64,000 bases of DNA, from assembly GCF_000934605.2 (NCBI RefSeq), contig NZ_CP010897.2, forward strand, positions 2,232,001-2,296,000, written 5' to 3'. A program made the translations under genes and the position numbers. Shown here piece after piece: positions 36,956 through 45,834 of the stretch. Under the pieces are notes generated by a model that was not told where the DNA came from, searched no databases, and saw only the letters and a list, made by a program, of their open reading frames with translations. Within the stretch, counting starts at the first letter, position 1. Each line of letters starts with the position of its first letter. Source of the DNA: Pandoraea vervacti (GTDB lineage Bacteria > Pseudomonadota > Gammaproteobacteria > Burkholderiales > Burkholderiaceae).

Positions 36956-37290
36956 ACGACAGATCGAGCGACAGACTGTGCGACAGACTGAGCGAAGGCA
37001 TGAACCATGCAATGAACGATGAAATGAGGGGCGCTTTGCCTGATATTCCGGCATCGGGGCGGCGGTGCTTTCGTGGTAAAAATACGTACGCGCAATGCGT
37101 TGTCCCGAATAGGCAGCGCCTCCGGTCGGCAGGGCGCGTGGCATTTCGGTAAGTTGGCGACATTTGTGGGTTTTTGGCCGCGGATGTCCGCGCGTAGAGG
37201 GTCGCCCAAGCCGCGGCCACACGGGCGGGAATGCGGGGAAGGCCAAAGCCTTGTTCCCAGACTCTCAGGGTTTCGTACCCTCCAGGCATC
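36956..37290. other. Intergenic region with degenerate repeats
   Basis: About 335 bases between the pentapeptide protein and the PilZ gene. The first 50 bases after the stop hold loose GCGACAGACTG-type repeats (about 36956-37000), followed by a few ATGAAC/ATGAA echoes. The rest must hold the PilZ promoter. No gene is called. Confidence 0.45.
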
Positions 37291-38274
37291 ATGCACTCGA
37301 CTTGTATTGCGTCAGGCTATCCGGGGTTCGTGGCGGTCAACCGTCGCGAGCTTGACGCACATGCTCCACTCTCCTGGCCCTTGTTCGACGCCGACGGCAC
37401 ACCGTTGTTGGCGGCGGGCGAGCGATTACCGTCCGAAGCGGATCTCGATTGGCTATTCACGATGTTCGCACCGCATCGCCCGCTTCCCGACGCAGCGACG
37501 ACGGGCGAGGCCGCAGGTCGCACCGAAGCGGCAAATTCCGCGTCGGCGCTCGACTCGGGGGCATCCACGGTCTATCTGCAAGGTTTGCCGGTTCCGCTGC
37601 CGATCGGTGCATGGCTTCAGGTGCGTGTCGCCCCGGACGCCGAGACGGCTCGCGTGCGTGCCAGACTAATCGGGCGCGCGCCGAACGGCATGCTGATCCT
37701 CACGCCGCCCTCCGCGGGCGAGACACGGTTGCCGCTGGTGGCAGGCGACCGGCTGGCACTCTGGACGTTTCCTGGCGACAATCTCTACGAGTTCACTTGC
37801 GAGGTGCATAGCGTGCATCACGGTCCGTTCGACTACGTGGTGGTGTCGCGACCGTCGCAAGTGCGGGAGACGCCCGTGCGCCGTACGCCGCGCGTCGATA
37901 CGCGACTCGTGGCGCGTTTGTCGGCAATCGACGAGACGTCGCGCGCGTCGTTCCGACGCTTGCTGGCGGATCCGCAGGACACGCCGGAATGGCTCGTGCT
38001 GGTGCGTGACATCAGTGCGGATGGGGCTGGCATTGTCGCGAAGGCGCCATTGCCGCAGGGATGCACGCACGTCGCGTTGCAGTTCCGCGTGCCCATCGGC
38101 GCGGACATTGTGCCGATTCTGGGAATGGCGGCGGTGAGGGGCGTTGAAGGGCCGCGTGCGGATGGCACCTGGGCCTACGGCCTCGAGTTCATGCAGATGG
38201 ACACCCGTAACAAGGCGGCCATTCGCTGCTTCGTGTATGAATCGCGGCTGACCGATCCGCGCGCGAGTCACTGA
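37291..38274 (+). CDS. PilZ-domain cyclic di-GMP receptor (YcgR-like)
   Basis: 327 residues from the ATG at 37291. Residues about 95-200 are a YcgR-N-like beta domain (LPIGAWLQVRVAPDAETARVRARLIGRAPNGMLIL). The PilZ domain begins RRTPRVDTRLVARL, where R-x-x-x-R binds cyclic di-GMP, and continues to VRDISADGAGIV, matching D/N-x-S-x-x-G. It ends GLEFMQMDTRNKAAIRCFVYE. Such proteins brake the flagellar motor or act on other targets when cyclic di-GMP rises. A cyclase is encoded at 1561-2643, but a direct link is not shown. The first 80 residues are poorly conserved. Confidence 0.88.
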   Translation: MHSTCIASGYPGFVAVNRRELDAHAPLSWPLFDADGTPLLAAGERLPSEADLDWLFTMFAPHRPLPDAATTGEAAGRTEAANSASALDSGASTVYLQGLPVPLPIGAWLQVRVAPDAETARVRARLIGRAPNGMLILTPPSAGETRLPLVAGDRLALWTFPGDNLYEFTCEVHSVHHGPFDYVVVSRPSQVRETPVRRTPRVDTRLVARLSAIDETSRASFRRLLADPQDTPEWLVLVRDISADGAGIVAKAPLPQGCTHVALQFRVPIGADIVPILGMAAVRGVEGPRADGTWAYGLEFMQMDTRNKAAIRCFVYESRLTDPRASH

Positions 38275-38300
38275 CCGGTCGACGTCGCGCCATCAACGGA

Positions 38301-38323
38301 AAACGGCACCCTGGGGTGCCGTT
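38301..38323. terminator. Bidirectional terminator between PilZ and xthA
   Basis: Stem AACGGCACC/GGTGCCGTT with a short loop and flanking T-rich runs on both strands (TTTCTTCTT on plus, TTTTCC on minus). It lies between convergent genes and can serve both. Confidence 0.75.
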
Positions 38324-38379
38324 TCTTCTTGCCGGCGAACGACCGGGAAACATCGTTCGTGACATGGGGTGGCAGCGCG

Positions 38380-39159
38380 TCAGTCCTTGAATGTCGCCAC
38401 GACCGGCGTGTGATCCGACGGCTGTTCCCACGTGCGGGGCACACGGTCGATTTCACAGCCGGTGCAGCGCTCGGCGAGCGCGGCGGACGCAAGGATATGG
38501 TCGATGCGCAGCCCGGCGTTCCGACGGAAAGCACCCATCCGGTAGTCCCACCAGCTGAACGTTTTTTCGGGCTGCTCGAACATGCGGAATGTGTCGCGCA
38601 AGCCGAGTCCTTGCAGTCGCGCGAATGCCTGACGCTCCTGCGGCGACACCAGGTTGCAGCCTTCCCACTTTGCCGGATCGTGTACGTCCCGATCTTCCGG
38701 AGCGATGTTGTAATCGCCGAGCAGGGCAAGCTGCGGGTGGTACTGCAACTCGTCCGAGAGCCAATGGGTCAGGGCGTCCAGCCAGTTGAGCTTGTAGACG
38801 AACTTGTCCGATTCCAGTGACTGCCCGTTGGGGAAATAACCGCACACCACGCGCACGCCCCCGATGGTCGCCGTGATGAGCCGCTGTTGCTCGTCCGGGA
38901 AGTTCGGCAGGTTCTTGACGATGTCGGTCGCTTCGCCCACCTTCGCGTGATTGACCAGCAGCGCAACCCCGTTATAGGTCTTCTGGCCGGTGAAGTGCGA
39001 CGTGTAGCCGAGTGCGGCGATCTCGGCGACCGGAAAGTTTTCGTCGGTGAGCTTCAGTTCCTGAAGGCAGAGCACGTCGACCGGATTGCTGCGCAGCCAG
39101 TCCTGCACGTGACCGATACGAACCTTGAGCGAGTTGACGTTCCAGGTGGCAAGTTGCAT
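38380..39159 (-). CDS. xthA: Exodeoxyribonuclease III
   Basis: 259 residues, the usual length. It starts MQLATWNVNSLKVRIGHV. Metal and catalytic motifs of the AP endonuclease family are visible: LQELKL (Glu), GDYNIAPEDRDVHDP (Asp-x-Asn), RIDHIL and the final SDHTPV (Asp-His). It cuts at abasic sites and has 3'-5' exonuclease activity in base excision repair. It is read in the same direction as ribE upstream, 28 bases apart, so the two may share a transcript. Confidence 0.96.
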   Translation of the reverse strand: MQLATWNVNSLKVRIGHVQDWLRSNPVDVLCLQELKLTDENFPVAEIAALGYTSHFTGQKTYNGVALLVNHAKVGEATDIVKNLPNFPDEQQRLITATIGGVRVVCGYFPNGQSLESDKFVYKLNWLDALTHWLSDELQYHPQLALLGDYNIAPEDRDVHDPAKWEGCNLVSPQERQAFARLQGLGLRDTFRMFEQPEKTFSWWDYRMGAFRRNAGLRIDHILASAALAERCTGCEIDRVPRTWEQPSDHTPVVATFKD

Positions 39160-39187
39160 GAATTTCCTTGAAGAATGAGCCTCAGGC

Positions 39188-39901
39188 TTAGGCCTTGTCG
39201 GTGGGCAGTTTGGGGACGCCGACGAAGTCCTCGAGTGAAAGGCCCTTTTCCTTGAGCAACGCTTCGAGCACCGGTTGCAGGCGGCCGAGGCTTTCCTGAA
39301 CCGCTTCGCGCACCGTGTCGACCACCACCTGAGTGCTGCGCTCGATCTCGATGTTCACGCGCGAGCCCGCCGCCTTGTCCTCGAACGTCGTCATGCGGCG
39401 CGTCTCAGGAATCAGCCAGACTTCGAACCAGCCTTCCTGACGGTTGACTTCCGAGACCGTCAGGCTCGCGCCATTGATGGCGATATAACCCTTCGCGAAA
39501 ACATATTTGCGGAACGCCTCCGGGATGGCGATGCGCAACACGCGATTGGTATCGGAGGTGCGAACGCTGATAATTTCCGTGGAGAAATCGATGTGGCCCG
39601 ACAGCGGATGGCCGCCGATCTCCGCACCGTCCTTGGCGGCACGTTCCACGTTGACCTGCGCGCCGACGCCGAAGCTGCCGAGCGTGGTCACATTCAGGCT
39701 CTGGAGGATGACGTCGAACGACGCGGCAGTTGGCGAGAGCAGTTGCGTGACCGTCAGGCAGCAGCCATCGACGGCGACGCTGGCGCCGAGCGTGAGGTCT
39801 TCGCAAAAGCCTTCGGGGAACGCCAGTTCGAGCGTACGCATGCCGTCGCGGTCTTCGATGGACGACAGCGTGGCCGTGCCTTGAACAATTCCGGTGAACA
39901 T
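39188..39901 (-). CDS. ribE: Riboflavin synthase, alpha subunit
   Basis: 237 residues, slightly longer than the usual 200-215 because of an extended C-terminal helix (VREAVQESLGRLQPVLEALLKEKG). It starts MFTGIVQG, the invariant start of the family, and has two lumazine-binding halves: VAVDGCCLTVT and AINGASLTVSEV, with GGHPLSGHID in between. It converts two 6,7-dimethyl-8-ribityllumazine molecules to riboflavin. It stands apart from other rib genes; no FMN riboswitch was recognised upstream. Confidence 0.94.
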   Translation of the reverse strand: MFTGIVQGTATLSSIEDRDGMRTLELAFPEGFCEDLTLGASVAVDGCCLTVTQLLSPTAASFDVILQSLNVTTLGSFGVGAQVNVERAAKDGAEIGGHPLSGHIDFSTEIISVRTSDTNRVLRIAIPEAFRKYVFAKGYIAINGASLTVSEVNRQEGWFEVWLIPETRRMTTFEDKAAGSRVNIEIERSTQVVVDTVREAVQESLGRLQPVLEALLKEKGLSLEDFVGVPKLPTDKA

Positions 39902-40025
39902 CGTGATGTCGGTATTAAGAGTCGTGGGTTGCTGTGCCGCAGTATTCTACTGCGTAGCGACGGTATGCCGCTCGTTGCGCGTCGTGCTACGATGCCGCCT
40001 TTTCACGGGATCTCGACGGATCGCT

Positions 40026-40280
40026 ATGGGTTTCGAAGGCTGCCTGCTGGCGGATGACTTTTACTATTGGGCGGAGACGTCGCCCTCGCCGGATGGGCAG
40101 TTTCATGGAGTGGTGCATTTTACGGGATGGCGCGACGTGGACGATGTGATCGAGTCGCTGGACCCGCCGCTGACCCACACGACAGCCGAGGCCTACCGCT
40201 GGGCCAGCGATGCGCTCGAAGCCGCGCATGCCATGGCAAAGACGCTGGTCGCCGAGGGCGAACTCGGCATCGACCCGTGA
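40026..40280 (+). CDS. Small conserved hypothetical protein
   Basis: 84 residues from the ATG at 40026. It is acidic and aromatic: MGFEGCLLADDFYYWAETS, then VHFTGWRDVDDVIESLDPPLTHTTAEAYRWASDALEAAHAMAKTLV. No membrane segment or signal peptide is present. An in-frame start further upstream would overlap the ribE promoter and is less likely. I do not recognise the fold; probably a small cytoplasmic alpha/beta protein. It is divergent from ribE. Confidence 0.65.
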   Translation: MGFEGCLLADDFYYWAETSPSPDGQFHGVVHFTGWRDVDDVIESLDPPLTHTTAEAYRWASDALEAAHAMAKTLVAEGELGIDP

Positions 40281-40437
40281 GCCACCACCAACGCGCGGTG
40301 TCGGCGGATTCACCCGATTCGGCGAGTTCGGCCGGGTCGGCAGGGTTGGCAAATTTGCACCGCATTTCAGTCGCGTCCCGGCGATATAAACCGGCTATTC
40401 AACGTACTTACGCCTCACAAGCATCACGGACAGCACC

Positions 40438-40665
40438 ATGACTCAGACTAAATTTGAACTTCAGAAGCGTCGCGGGCTGAAGATCGACGCCGGCGTGCGT
40501 CGTGGCCCGCCGACGGGTAAGACGGTGGGCGCGCAAGGCAAGCGAGGTGCGGGCGGCAGCAAGCTGCTCGGCGCGTTGCTCGGAACGCCCTCGGAGGGCG
40601 GCCCCGATGCCGACATCGACGCTGGGGCTGACCAGGGTGCGCAGCAGGGAAAGTCCAAAGCCTGA
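40438..40665 (+). CDS. Small basic Gly-rich hypothetical protein
   Basis: 75 residues from the ATG at 40438. The first half is strongly basic (FELQKRRGLKIDAGVRRGPPTGKTVGAQGKRGAGGSK), the second half acidic and Gly-rich (PSEGGPDADIDAGADQGAQQG). It is probably disordered and could contact nucleic acid, but nothing specific is recognised. It lies 157 bases after the previous small gene and may be independent. The C-rich tract at 40726-40760 downstream could have regulatory or structural meaning. Confidence 0.5.
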   Translation: MTQTKFELQKRRGLKIDAGVRRGPPTGKTVGAQGKRGAGGSKLLGALLGTPSEGGPDADIDAGADQGAQQGKSKA

Positions 40666-40844
40666 GCGTGACGTCGGGAGAGGCGCCGGGATGACGGCTT
40701 GACGTCCCGCGCGACGTTGTTCATTCCCCCATCCCCCCATCCCCATCCCCTCCCCATCCCCGGATCAGGCCGCCCGATGGCGATATCGGGCGCGATACCG
40801 ACCGCACGCTGGCCGCAGTCAATATCGGTGCGCCCGGACCAGAC

Positions 40845-41927
40845 TCAAGGCACGATCGCCAGGAACAGGAACGCGGCGAACAGCACCAGGTGCACGGCGC
40901 CTTGCAGCACGGTAGTGCGTCCGGTGCCCAACGTAATCACGCCAACAAGCAGGGTGACCGCGAGCAACACCGTTTCCTTCGGCGCGAGACCGAGCTCGAT
41001 CTGTTGGTCGAGGACCAGCGACACCGCAGCTACCGTCGGAATCGTCAGGCCGATGGAGGCGAGCGCCGAACCGAGCGCCAGATTCAGACTCGTCTGAAGC
41101 TTGTTGGCCCGCGCCGCGCGCAATGCCGCCAGCCCCTCCGGCAAAAGCACCAGCGCGGCAATCACGATACCGACGACGGCCTTGGGCGCGCCGGCAACCG
41201 CTACGGCCTGCTCGACCGCCGGCGAGAGCTTCTTCGCCAGTCCCACCACGGCCACCAGCGCCACCACCAGCAATCCGAGACTCAGCACGGCCGTACGGCG
41301 CGACGGCGGCGGCACATGCACTTCTTCGCTTGGGGCCTTGGCGAGAAAATAATCACGATGGCTGATCGTCTGAACGAACACGAACACCAGATAAAGCACG
41401 AGTGAAATCATGCCTTCGAACGCGAGTTGCGACGCCGTGAGGCCCGGGCCGAGCACCGAACTCGTGTAATTCGGTAGTACCAATGTGAGTACCGACAGTG
41501 CACACAGGACGGCGAGTGCCGCGCTCGCTCCCTCGACATGAAAGCCCTGCGTGTGATGGCGCACGCCGCCGAAAAGCAGACACAAACCGACGATGCCCGT
41601 CGACACAATCATGATGGCCGCGAACACCGTATCGCGCGCCAGTCCCGCCTTGTCGGGGCCGCCTGAGAGCATGACCGAAACGATCAGCGCCACTTCGATG
41701 ATCGTCACGGCCACGGCAAGCACCAGCGTACCGAACGGCTCGCCCACCTTGTGAGCGACCGTTTCGGCGTGATGCACGGCGGAGAACACGGCGCCCGCGA
41801 GCGCCGCCGCGCATAGCGTAAGGGCTGCGCCGTTTGGCAAGAAACCGGCAACGCCGAACGCGACGAGGGCCAGGATTGGCATGTACATAGTCCAGTGGCC
41901 CAGCTTGGCGGTCTTTGAGGAGGACAT
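40845..41927 (-). CDS. chaA: Sodium-calcium/proton antiporter ChaA
   Basis: 360 residues, an 11-segment membrane protein of the CaCA superfamily. The two alpha repeats are visible: HHAETVAHKVGEPFGTLVLAVAVTIIEVALIVS and IVIAALVLLPEGLAALRAARANKLQTSLNLALGSALASIGLTIP, each with the conserved Glu. It exchanges Ca2+ or Na+ (and K+) for protons across the inner membrane. It is monocistronic. The stretch upstream to 42249 has no gene. Confidence 0.94.
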   Translation of the reverse strand: MSSSKTAKLGHWTMYMPILALVAFGVAGFLPNGAALTLCAAALAGAVFSAVHHAETVAHKVGEPFGTLVLAVAVTIIEVALIVSVMLSGGPDKAGLARDTVFAAIMIVSTGIVGLCLLFGGVRHHTQGFHVEGASAALAVLCALSVLTLVLPNYTSSVLGPGLTASQLAFEGMISLVLYLVFVFVQTISHRDYFLAKAPSEEVHVPPPSRRTAVLSLGLLVVALVAVVGLAKKLSPAVEQAVAVAGAPKAVVGIVIAALVLLPEGLAALRAARANKLQTSLNLALGSALASIGLTIPTVAAVSLVLDQQIELGLAPKETVLLAVTLLVGVITLGTGRTTVLQGAVHLVLFAAFLFLAIVP

Positions 41928-42310
41928 CGTCGGAGACTCCAGATTTTCGGGAAAGGGGGTACGGCGGGGTGCTGCGGATCAAGCAACGGCGGGAAACATT
42001 GCCCCGATGAGAACCTCGGGACGACGAGTCATGGTCGCAGAAAAGTGACACCCCGACAACAGAAAGGCGTTGACTCGCCGCGAGCGCTATCGCGTCTTGC
42101 AAGTCCGCCGAAAAGCGCATGGACAAACGGTCTCGCATGACCACGCTTTTGACTCCGAGTCTGATTTCACGGAGAAATTCCATAGGGCGAACAGGGAATG
42201 GCGAATTACGGAAGCCTGTTGCGGTGCCACGCGGTAGGCAACTCTCGCGTTGACATTCTGTGTGTCACAGGCGTAGTGTTCGTTTATTGGTCTTACCACT
42301 GAATCGCCAC
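41928..42310. other. Divergent region chaA / FadR-type regulator
   Basis: About 380 bases. The right end holds the promoter and operator listed at 42250-42298. The remainder must contain the chaA promoter; I see no leader hairpin or riboswitch-like structure in it. Confidence 0.45.
42250..42298 (+). promoter_or_regulatory. Promoter and FadR-type operator of the sugar-acid cluster
   Basis: TTGACA (42250-42255), an 18-base spacer and TAGTGT (42274-42279) make a sigma-70 promoter. TGGTCTTACCA (42288-42298) is an inverted repeat of the TGGT-N3-ACCA form bound by FadR-group GntR regulators. It covers the expected transcription start and lies 12 bases before the regulator gene, so autorepression is likely. 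Confidence 0.6.
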
Positions 42311-43051
42311 ATGTCTTTCGATCCCATCGTGCAGGTTTCCGTCTCGGAGCAGGTGGCGCAGCGTCTGCTCACGATGATCCGTACCGGAGTGCTGAAACCC
42401 GGCGAACAACTCCCGCCCGAGCGTGATCTCGCGAGCATGCTCGGCGTCGGGCGCCCGGCCGTTCGTGAGGCGATTCGTGGGTTGGCGCTGCTGGGCCTGT
42501 TGCGTATCCGGCAGGGAGAGGGGACGTTCGTCGGGTCGCTCGAGACGCGAGAGCTCCTCGAACCCTTGGAGATGGTCATCGAGTTGAACGCGGGCACGCT
42601 TGAAGCGTTGTTCGACGCGCGTCTGGTGATCGAGCCCGGGGTGGCAGCGCTGGCGGCAACTCACATCGGCGACGCAGACATTGCGCGATTGCGCGCGCTC
42701 GTGGACGACGAGCAAACGCTGCTTGGCGATCCCGAGACGTTCTCGGCGGCCGATATGGCATTTCACGAAACCATCATTGAGGCATGCGGGAATCCGTTTT
42801 TGCAGAGCATCGCGAACAGCCTGTATCTGCTCGGCAAGAAGAGCCGTCGCGTCACGTCGCAAATCGACGGTGTGCTTGTGCGCAGCCTTCAGGACCACCA
42901 CCTGATTCTTGACGCGCTGGCGGCGCGTGACCCGGCGCGTGCGGCACAGGCGATGCGTGAGCATCTGTGCCGCGTGCGCGATGCCTATGCGGTGTCGGCA
43001 GCAGCTTCATCGGGCGGCGCCCAAGCCGCCACGTCGGCGCAATCGACCTGA
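42311..43051 (+). CDS. FadR-subfamily GntR regulator of the adjacent catabolic genes
   Basis: 246 residues from the ATG at 42311 (MSFDPIVQVSVSEQVAQRLL). The winged helix is at 10-75 (PGEQLPPERDLASMLGVGRPAVREAIRGLALLGLL). The FCD domain follows, with metal-ligand pattern DMAFHETIIEACGNPFL and a later HHLILDAL. FadR/FCD regulators of this type bind sugar acids or carboxylates and are released from DNA. It is the first gene before the SDR and FAH-family genes and has its own operator. Confidence 0.92.
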   Translation: MSFDPIVQVSVSEQVAQRLLTMIRTGVLKPGEQLPPERDLASMLGVGRPAVREAIRGLALLGLLRIRQGEGTFVGSLETRELLEPLEMVIELNAGTLEALFDARLVIEPGVAALAATHIGDADIARLRALVDDEQTLLGDPETFSAADMAFHETIIEACGNPFLQSIANSLYLLGKKSRRVTSQIDGVLVRSLQDHHLILDALAARDPARAAQAMREHLCRVRDAYAVSAAASSGGAQAATSAQST

Positions 43052-43239
43052 TCGACGTAATTGACGTAATTGACTCGGCGCGGCTTGAGCGGACAGATCG
43101 ACCGACAGCGCGCACGACAGCGCGCACGACAGCGCGCGTCCGGCCACATTCACAACACGACGTCGTCAACGTCAAGGGTATCGCTGACGTTGACGACACC
43201 ACTGAGACCACCGACTCACAGGCTCACGAGGAGACACTC

Positions 43240-43995
43240 ATGACGGCTCGACTGGCGGGCAAAACCGCCGTCATTACCGCAGCGGCGCAAGGTATCGGAC
43301 GCGCTTGCGTCGAAGCCTATCTTCGAGAAGGCGCGCGCGTCATCGCAACGGATCTGAACATCGACGCCCTGGCGGCGCTTGCCGATCACGCGAATCTCGT
43401 GCGGCGTGGTCTCGATGTCACCGACAGTGCCGCCGTAGACGAACTTGCGGGCGAACTCGGCGCTATCGACGTGCTGTTCAACTGTGCAGGGTTCGTGCAC
43501 CACGGCTCGGTCCTCGCGTGCGACGAGGCGGCGTGGGACTTCTCGTTCGATCTGAACGTCAAGAGCATGTATCGCACGACGCGGGCATTTCTCCCGGCGA
43601 TGCTGGCCGCAGGCGGCGGCGCGATCATCAATATGTCGTCGGCGGCATCGAGTGTGAAGGGAGTGGCGAATCGTTTTGTGTATGGCACGACGAAGGCGGC
43701 CGTGATCGGCCTGACGAAATCGATTGCGGCCGACTTCGTCTCGCGGGGGATTCGTTGCAACGCGATTTGCCCGGGGACGGTGGAGTCGCCATCGTTGCGT
43801 CAGCGGATTGCGACGCAGGCCGACGCGGCGGGGACCAGCGAGGCGGCGGTGCGCGATCAGTTCGTGGCCCGTCAGCCGATGGGGCGTGTGGGCGCGCCCG
43901 ACGAAATTGCGGCGCTTGCCGTCTATCTGGGTTCCGACGAATCCTCGTTTACCACCGGCGCGATCCATGTGATCGACGGCGGCTGGTCCAATTGA
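43240..43995 (+). CDS. SDR dehydrogenase, probably 2-keto-3-deoxy-L-fuconate dehydrogenase
   Basis: 251 residues from the ATG at 43240, with GAGGAG upstream. It has AAAQGIGRA for NAD binding, NCAGFVHHG, the Ser/Tyr/Lys triad in MSSAAS and YGTTK, and CPGTVESPS. The sequence strongly resembles the DHRS6/type 2 hydroxybutyrate dehydrogenase group, in which the bacterial members oxidise 2-keto-3-deoxy-L-fuconate. The neighbouring FAH-family hydrolase fits the next step of that non-phosphorylating L-fucose route. The exact substrate is inferred from context. Confidence 0.85.
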   Translation: MTARLAGKTAVITAAAQGIGRACVEAYLREGARVIATDLNIDALAALADHANLVRRGLDVTDSAAVDELAGELGAIDVLFNCAGFVHHGSVLACDEAAWDFSFDLNVKSMYRTTRAFLPAMLAAGGGAIINMSSAASSVKGVANRFVYGTTKAAVIGLTKSIAADFVSRGIRCNAICPGTVESPSLRQRIATQADAAGTSEAAVRDQFVARQPMGRVGAPDEIAALAVYLGSDESSFTTGAIHVIDGGWSN

Positions 43996-44013
43996 TTTCG
44001 CAAGGAGAATACT

Positions 44014-44874
44014 TTGAAACTGCTGCGTTATGGCCCCAAGGGGCAGGAAAAACCGGGTCTGCTCGACGCGGATGGCAAGGTGCGCGACCTCTGCGGCGTG
44101 CTCGCGGATATCACGCCGCAAACGCTGAGTCCGCAGGGGCTGGCGGCGCTGCGTGCGCTCGACGTGAATTCGCTGCCGGTGGTTCCGTCGCCAGGCCGGT
44201 TCGGGGTGCCGTTCTCGGGCCTCGGCAAGTTCCTCGCGGTCGGACTGAACTATAGCGACCACGCCGCCGAGGCAGGTCTGGCCGTGCCGTCCGAGCCGGT
44301 GCTGTTCACCAAATGGGACAACTGTCTGTCGGGACCGAACGATCCGGTCGTGCTGCCAAAGGATGCCGTCAAAGGCGATTGGGAGGTCGAGCTGGGCTTC
44401 GTGATCGGTACCACGGCGCGTTACGTGCCGCTGGAGCGCGCACTCGATTACGTCGCCGGCTATTGCGTGGTGAACGACGTGTCGGAGCGCGAATATCAGA
44501 TCGAGCGTGGCGGCACCTGGGACAAGGGCAAAGGTTTCGACACGTTCGGCCCGGTCGGCCCGTGGCTCGTGACGACGGACGAAATTCGCGATCCGCAGCA
44601 ACTGGGCCTGTGGCTCGACGTGAACGGCGTGCGTCGACAGACCGGCAATACGTCCACCATGATCTTCAGTGTGGCCTATCTGGTGCATTACCTGAGTCAG
44701 TTCACGACGCTCAAGCCGGGCGATCTGGTGACCACAGGCACGCCGCCGGGTGTCGGCCTCGGTCATAAGCCGCCGGTATTTCTCAAACCGGGCGACGTCA
44801 TGCATCTGGGGATCGACGGGCTGGGCGAGCAGACGCAGAAGGTCCATGCCTACGATGCAAGCTTGCTCGACTGA
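44014..44874 (+). CDS. Fumarylacetoacetate hydrolase family enzyme, probably diketo-deoxyfuconate hydrolase
   Basis: 286 residues from a TTG at 44014, with AAGGAG seven bases upstream; no ATG or GTG is available at the right place. It starts MKLLRYGPKGQEKPGLLDADG. The FAH core runs from LAVGLNYSDHAAEA, with metal ligands in EVELGFVIG and CVVNDVSEREYQIER, and the pattern DKGKGFDTFGPVGPWLVT and GTPPGVGLG. In fucose or rhamnose pathways this family cleaves 2,4-diketo-3-deoxy-sugar acids to pyruvate and lactate or glycolate. It lies 18 bases after the SDR gene. Confidence 0.88.
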   Translation: MKLLRYGPKGQEKPGLLDADGKVRDLCGVLADITPQTLSPQGLAALRALDVNSLPVVPSPGRFGVPFSGLGKFLAVGLNYSDHAAEAGLAVPSEPVLFTKWDNCLSGPNDPVVLPKDAVKGDWEVELGFVIGTTARYVPLERALDYVAGYCVVNDVSEREYQIERGGTWDKGKGFDTFGPVGPWLVTTDEIRDPQQLGLWLDVNGVRRQTGNTSTMIFSVAYLVHYLSQFTTLKPGDLVTTGTPPGVGLGHKPPVFLKPGDVMHLGIDGLGEQTQKVHAYDASLLD

Positions 44875-45072
44875 CGCGTGGTACTGCGCCGTGGCCAGAC
44901 GATTTTCACATCCGTCCTGTACGTTGGCGGCTGTCCGGCTGTGGTCTGACGGTTGGTTGGCTGTTGGTTGGCGGTTGCTGGGCGCTTGCACGGCGGTGGC
45001 GCAGGTCGCCACCGCTTTGCATTGGGCCGCGTCCAGCACGCCGGTCGACGACATCATTGGGAGCGACACATC

Positions 45073-45834
45073 ATGCAAGATCTGAAGGGTAAATACGTTC
45101 TGATTACGGGCGCGAGCACCGGCATTGGCGCCGCGGCGGCCAAGGCATTCGCCGCACAGGGGGCGAACGTGGCGGTGCACTACAACCGCTCCGCGGACAA
45201 GGCGCAAGCGGTGGCCGATGCGGTGCGGGCCCATGGCGTCAAGGCCATCACCGTGGCGGCCGACGTCCAGGACAGCGGGGCGATCGACGCGGCCGTGGCA
45301 CATGTGCTGGATGGTTTCGGACGCATCGACGTGTTGATCAACAACGCGGGCAGCCTCGTCGCGCGCACGCCGTTCACCGAAGTGACCGACGCCTATTTCG
45401 ACGAGGTGCTCAACGTCAATGCACGCTCGGTCATGGCATTCTCGCGTGCTGTCGTGCCGGCGATGCGCAAGCAGGGCGGAGGCGCCATCGTCAATGTCAC
45501 GTCGATTGCTGCACGTCACGGCGGTGGCCCCGGCGCGCTGATTTATGCGGCGTCCAAGGGGTTCGTGAGCACGCTCACACGCGGCATGGCCAAGGAATTG
45601 ATGCCGGATCGCATTCGTGTGAATGCGGTGTCACCGGGCGTCATCATGACGCCATTCCACGAGCAGTTCAGCACGCAGGCGCAGATCGATGCGTTTCGCC
45701 AGAGTATCCCGATGGGGCGCCTTGGCGAGCCGGACGAATGCTCGGGCGCATTCCTGTATCTCGCCTCGGAAACGCTTGCCAGTTATGTCACCGGGCAGAT
45801 CATCGAGGTCAATGGCGGGCAACTGATGGTGTAG
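45073..45834 (+). CDS. SDR-family dehydrogenase
   Basis: 253 residues from the ATG at 45073, preceded by GGAGCGACAC. TGASTGIG (14-21) binds the nucleotide, NNAG follows, and the active site has Ser in VTSIAARHG and Tyr-Lys in YAASK. The end YVTGQIIEVNGGQLMV is usual. It fits an L-fucose or sugar-acid dehydrogenase of the same pathway, but 3-oxoacyl reductase or gluconate-type activity is possible. It is 198 bases after the FAH gene; that gap is GGTTGG-rich and holds no gene. Confidence 0.85.
   Translation: MQDLKGKYVLITGASTGIGAAAAKAFAAQGANVAVHYNRSADKAQAVADAVRAHGVKAITVAADVQDSGAIDAAVAHVLDGFGRIDVLINNAGSLVARTPFTEVTDAYFDEVLNVNARSVMAFSRAVVPAMRKQGGGAIVNVTSIAARHGGGPGALIYAASKGFVSTLTRGMAKELMPDRIRVNAVSPGVIMTPFHEQFSTQAQIDAFRQSIPMGRLGEPDECSGAFLYLASETLASYVTGQIIEVNGGQLMV

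Noticed and set aside
40726..40760. C-rich tract after the small basic protein as a rut site or i-motif
   Set aside because: It is a simple CCCCAT run; nothing else supports a specific function.
43216..45519. Long open frame on the minus strand across the sugar-acid cluster
   Set aside because: Antisense to three well-supported enzyme genes; composition is that of a reverse-frame artefact.
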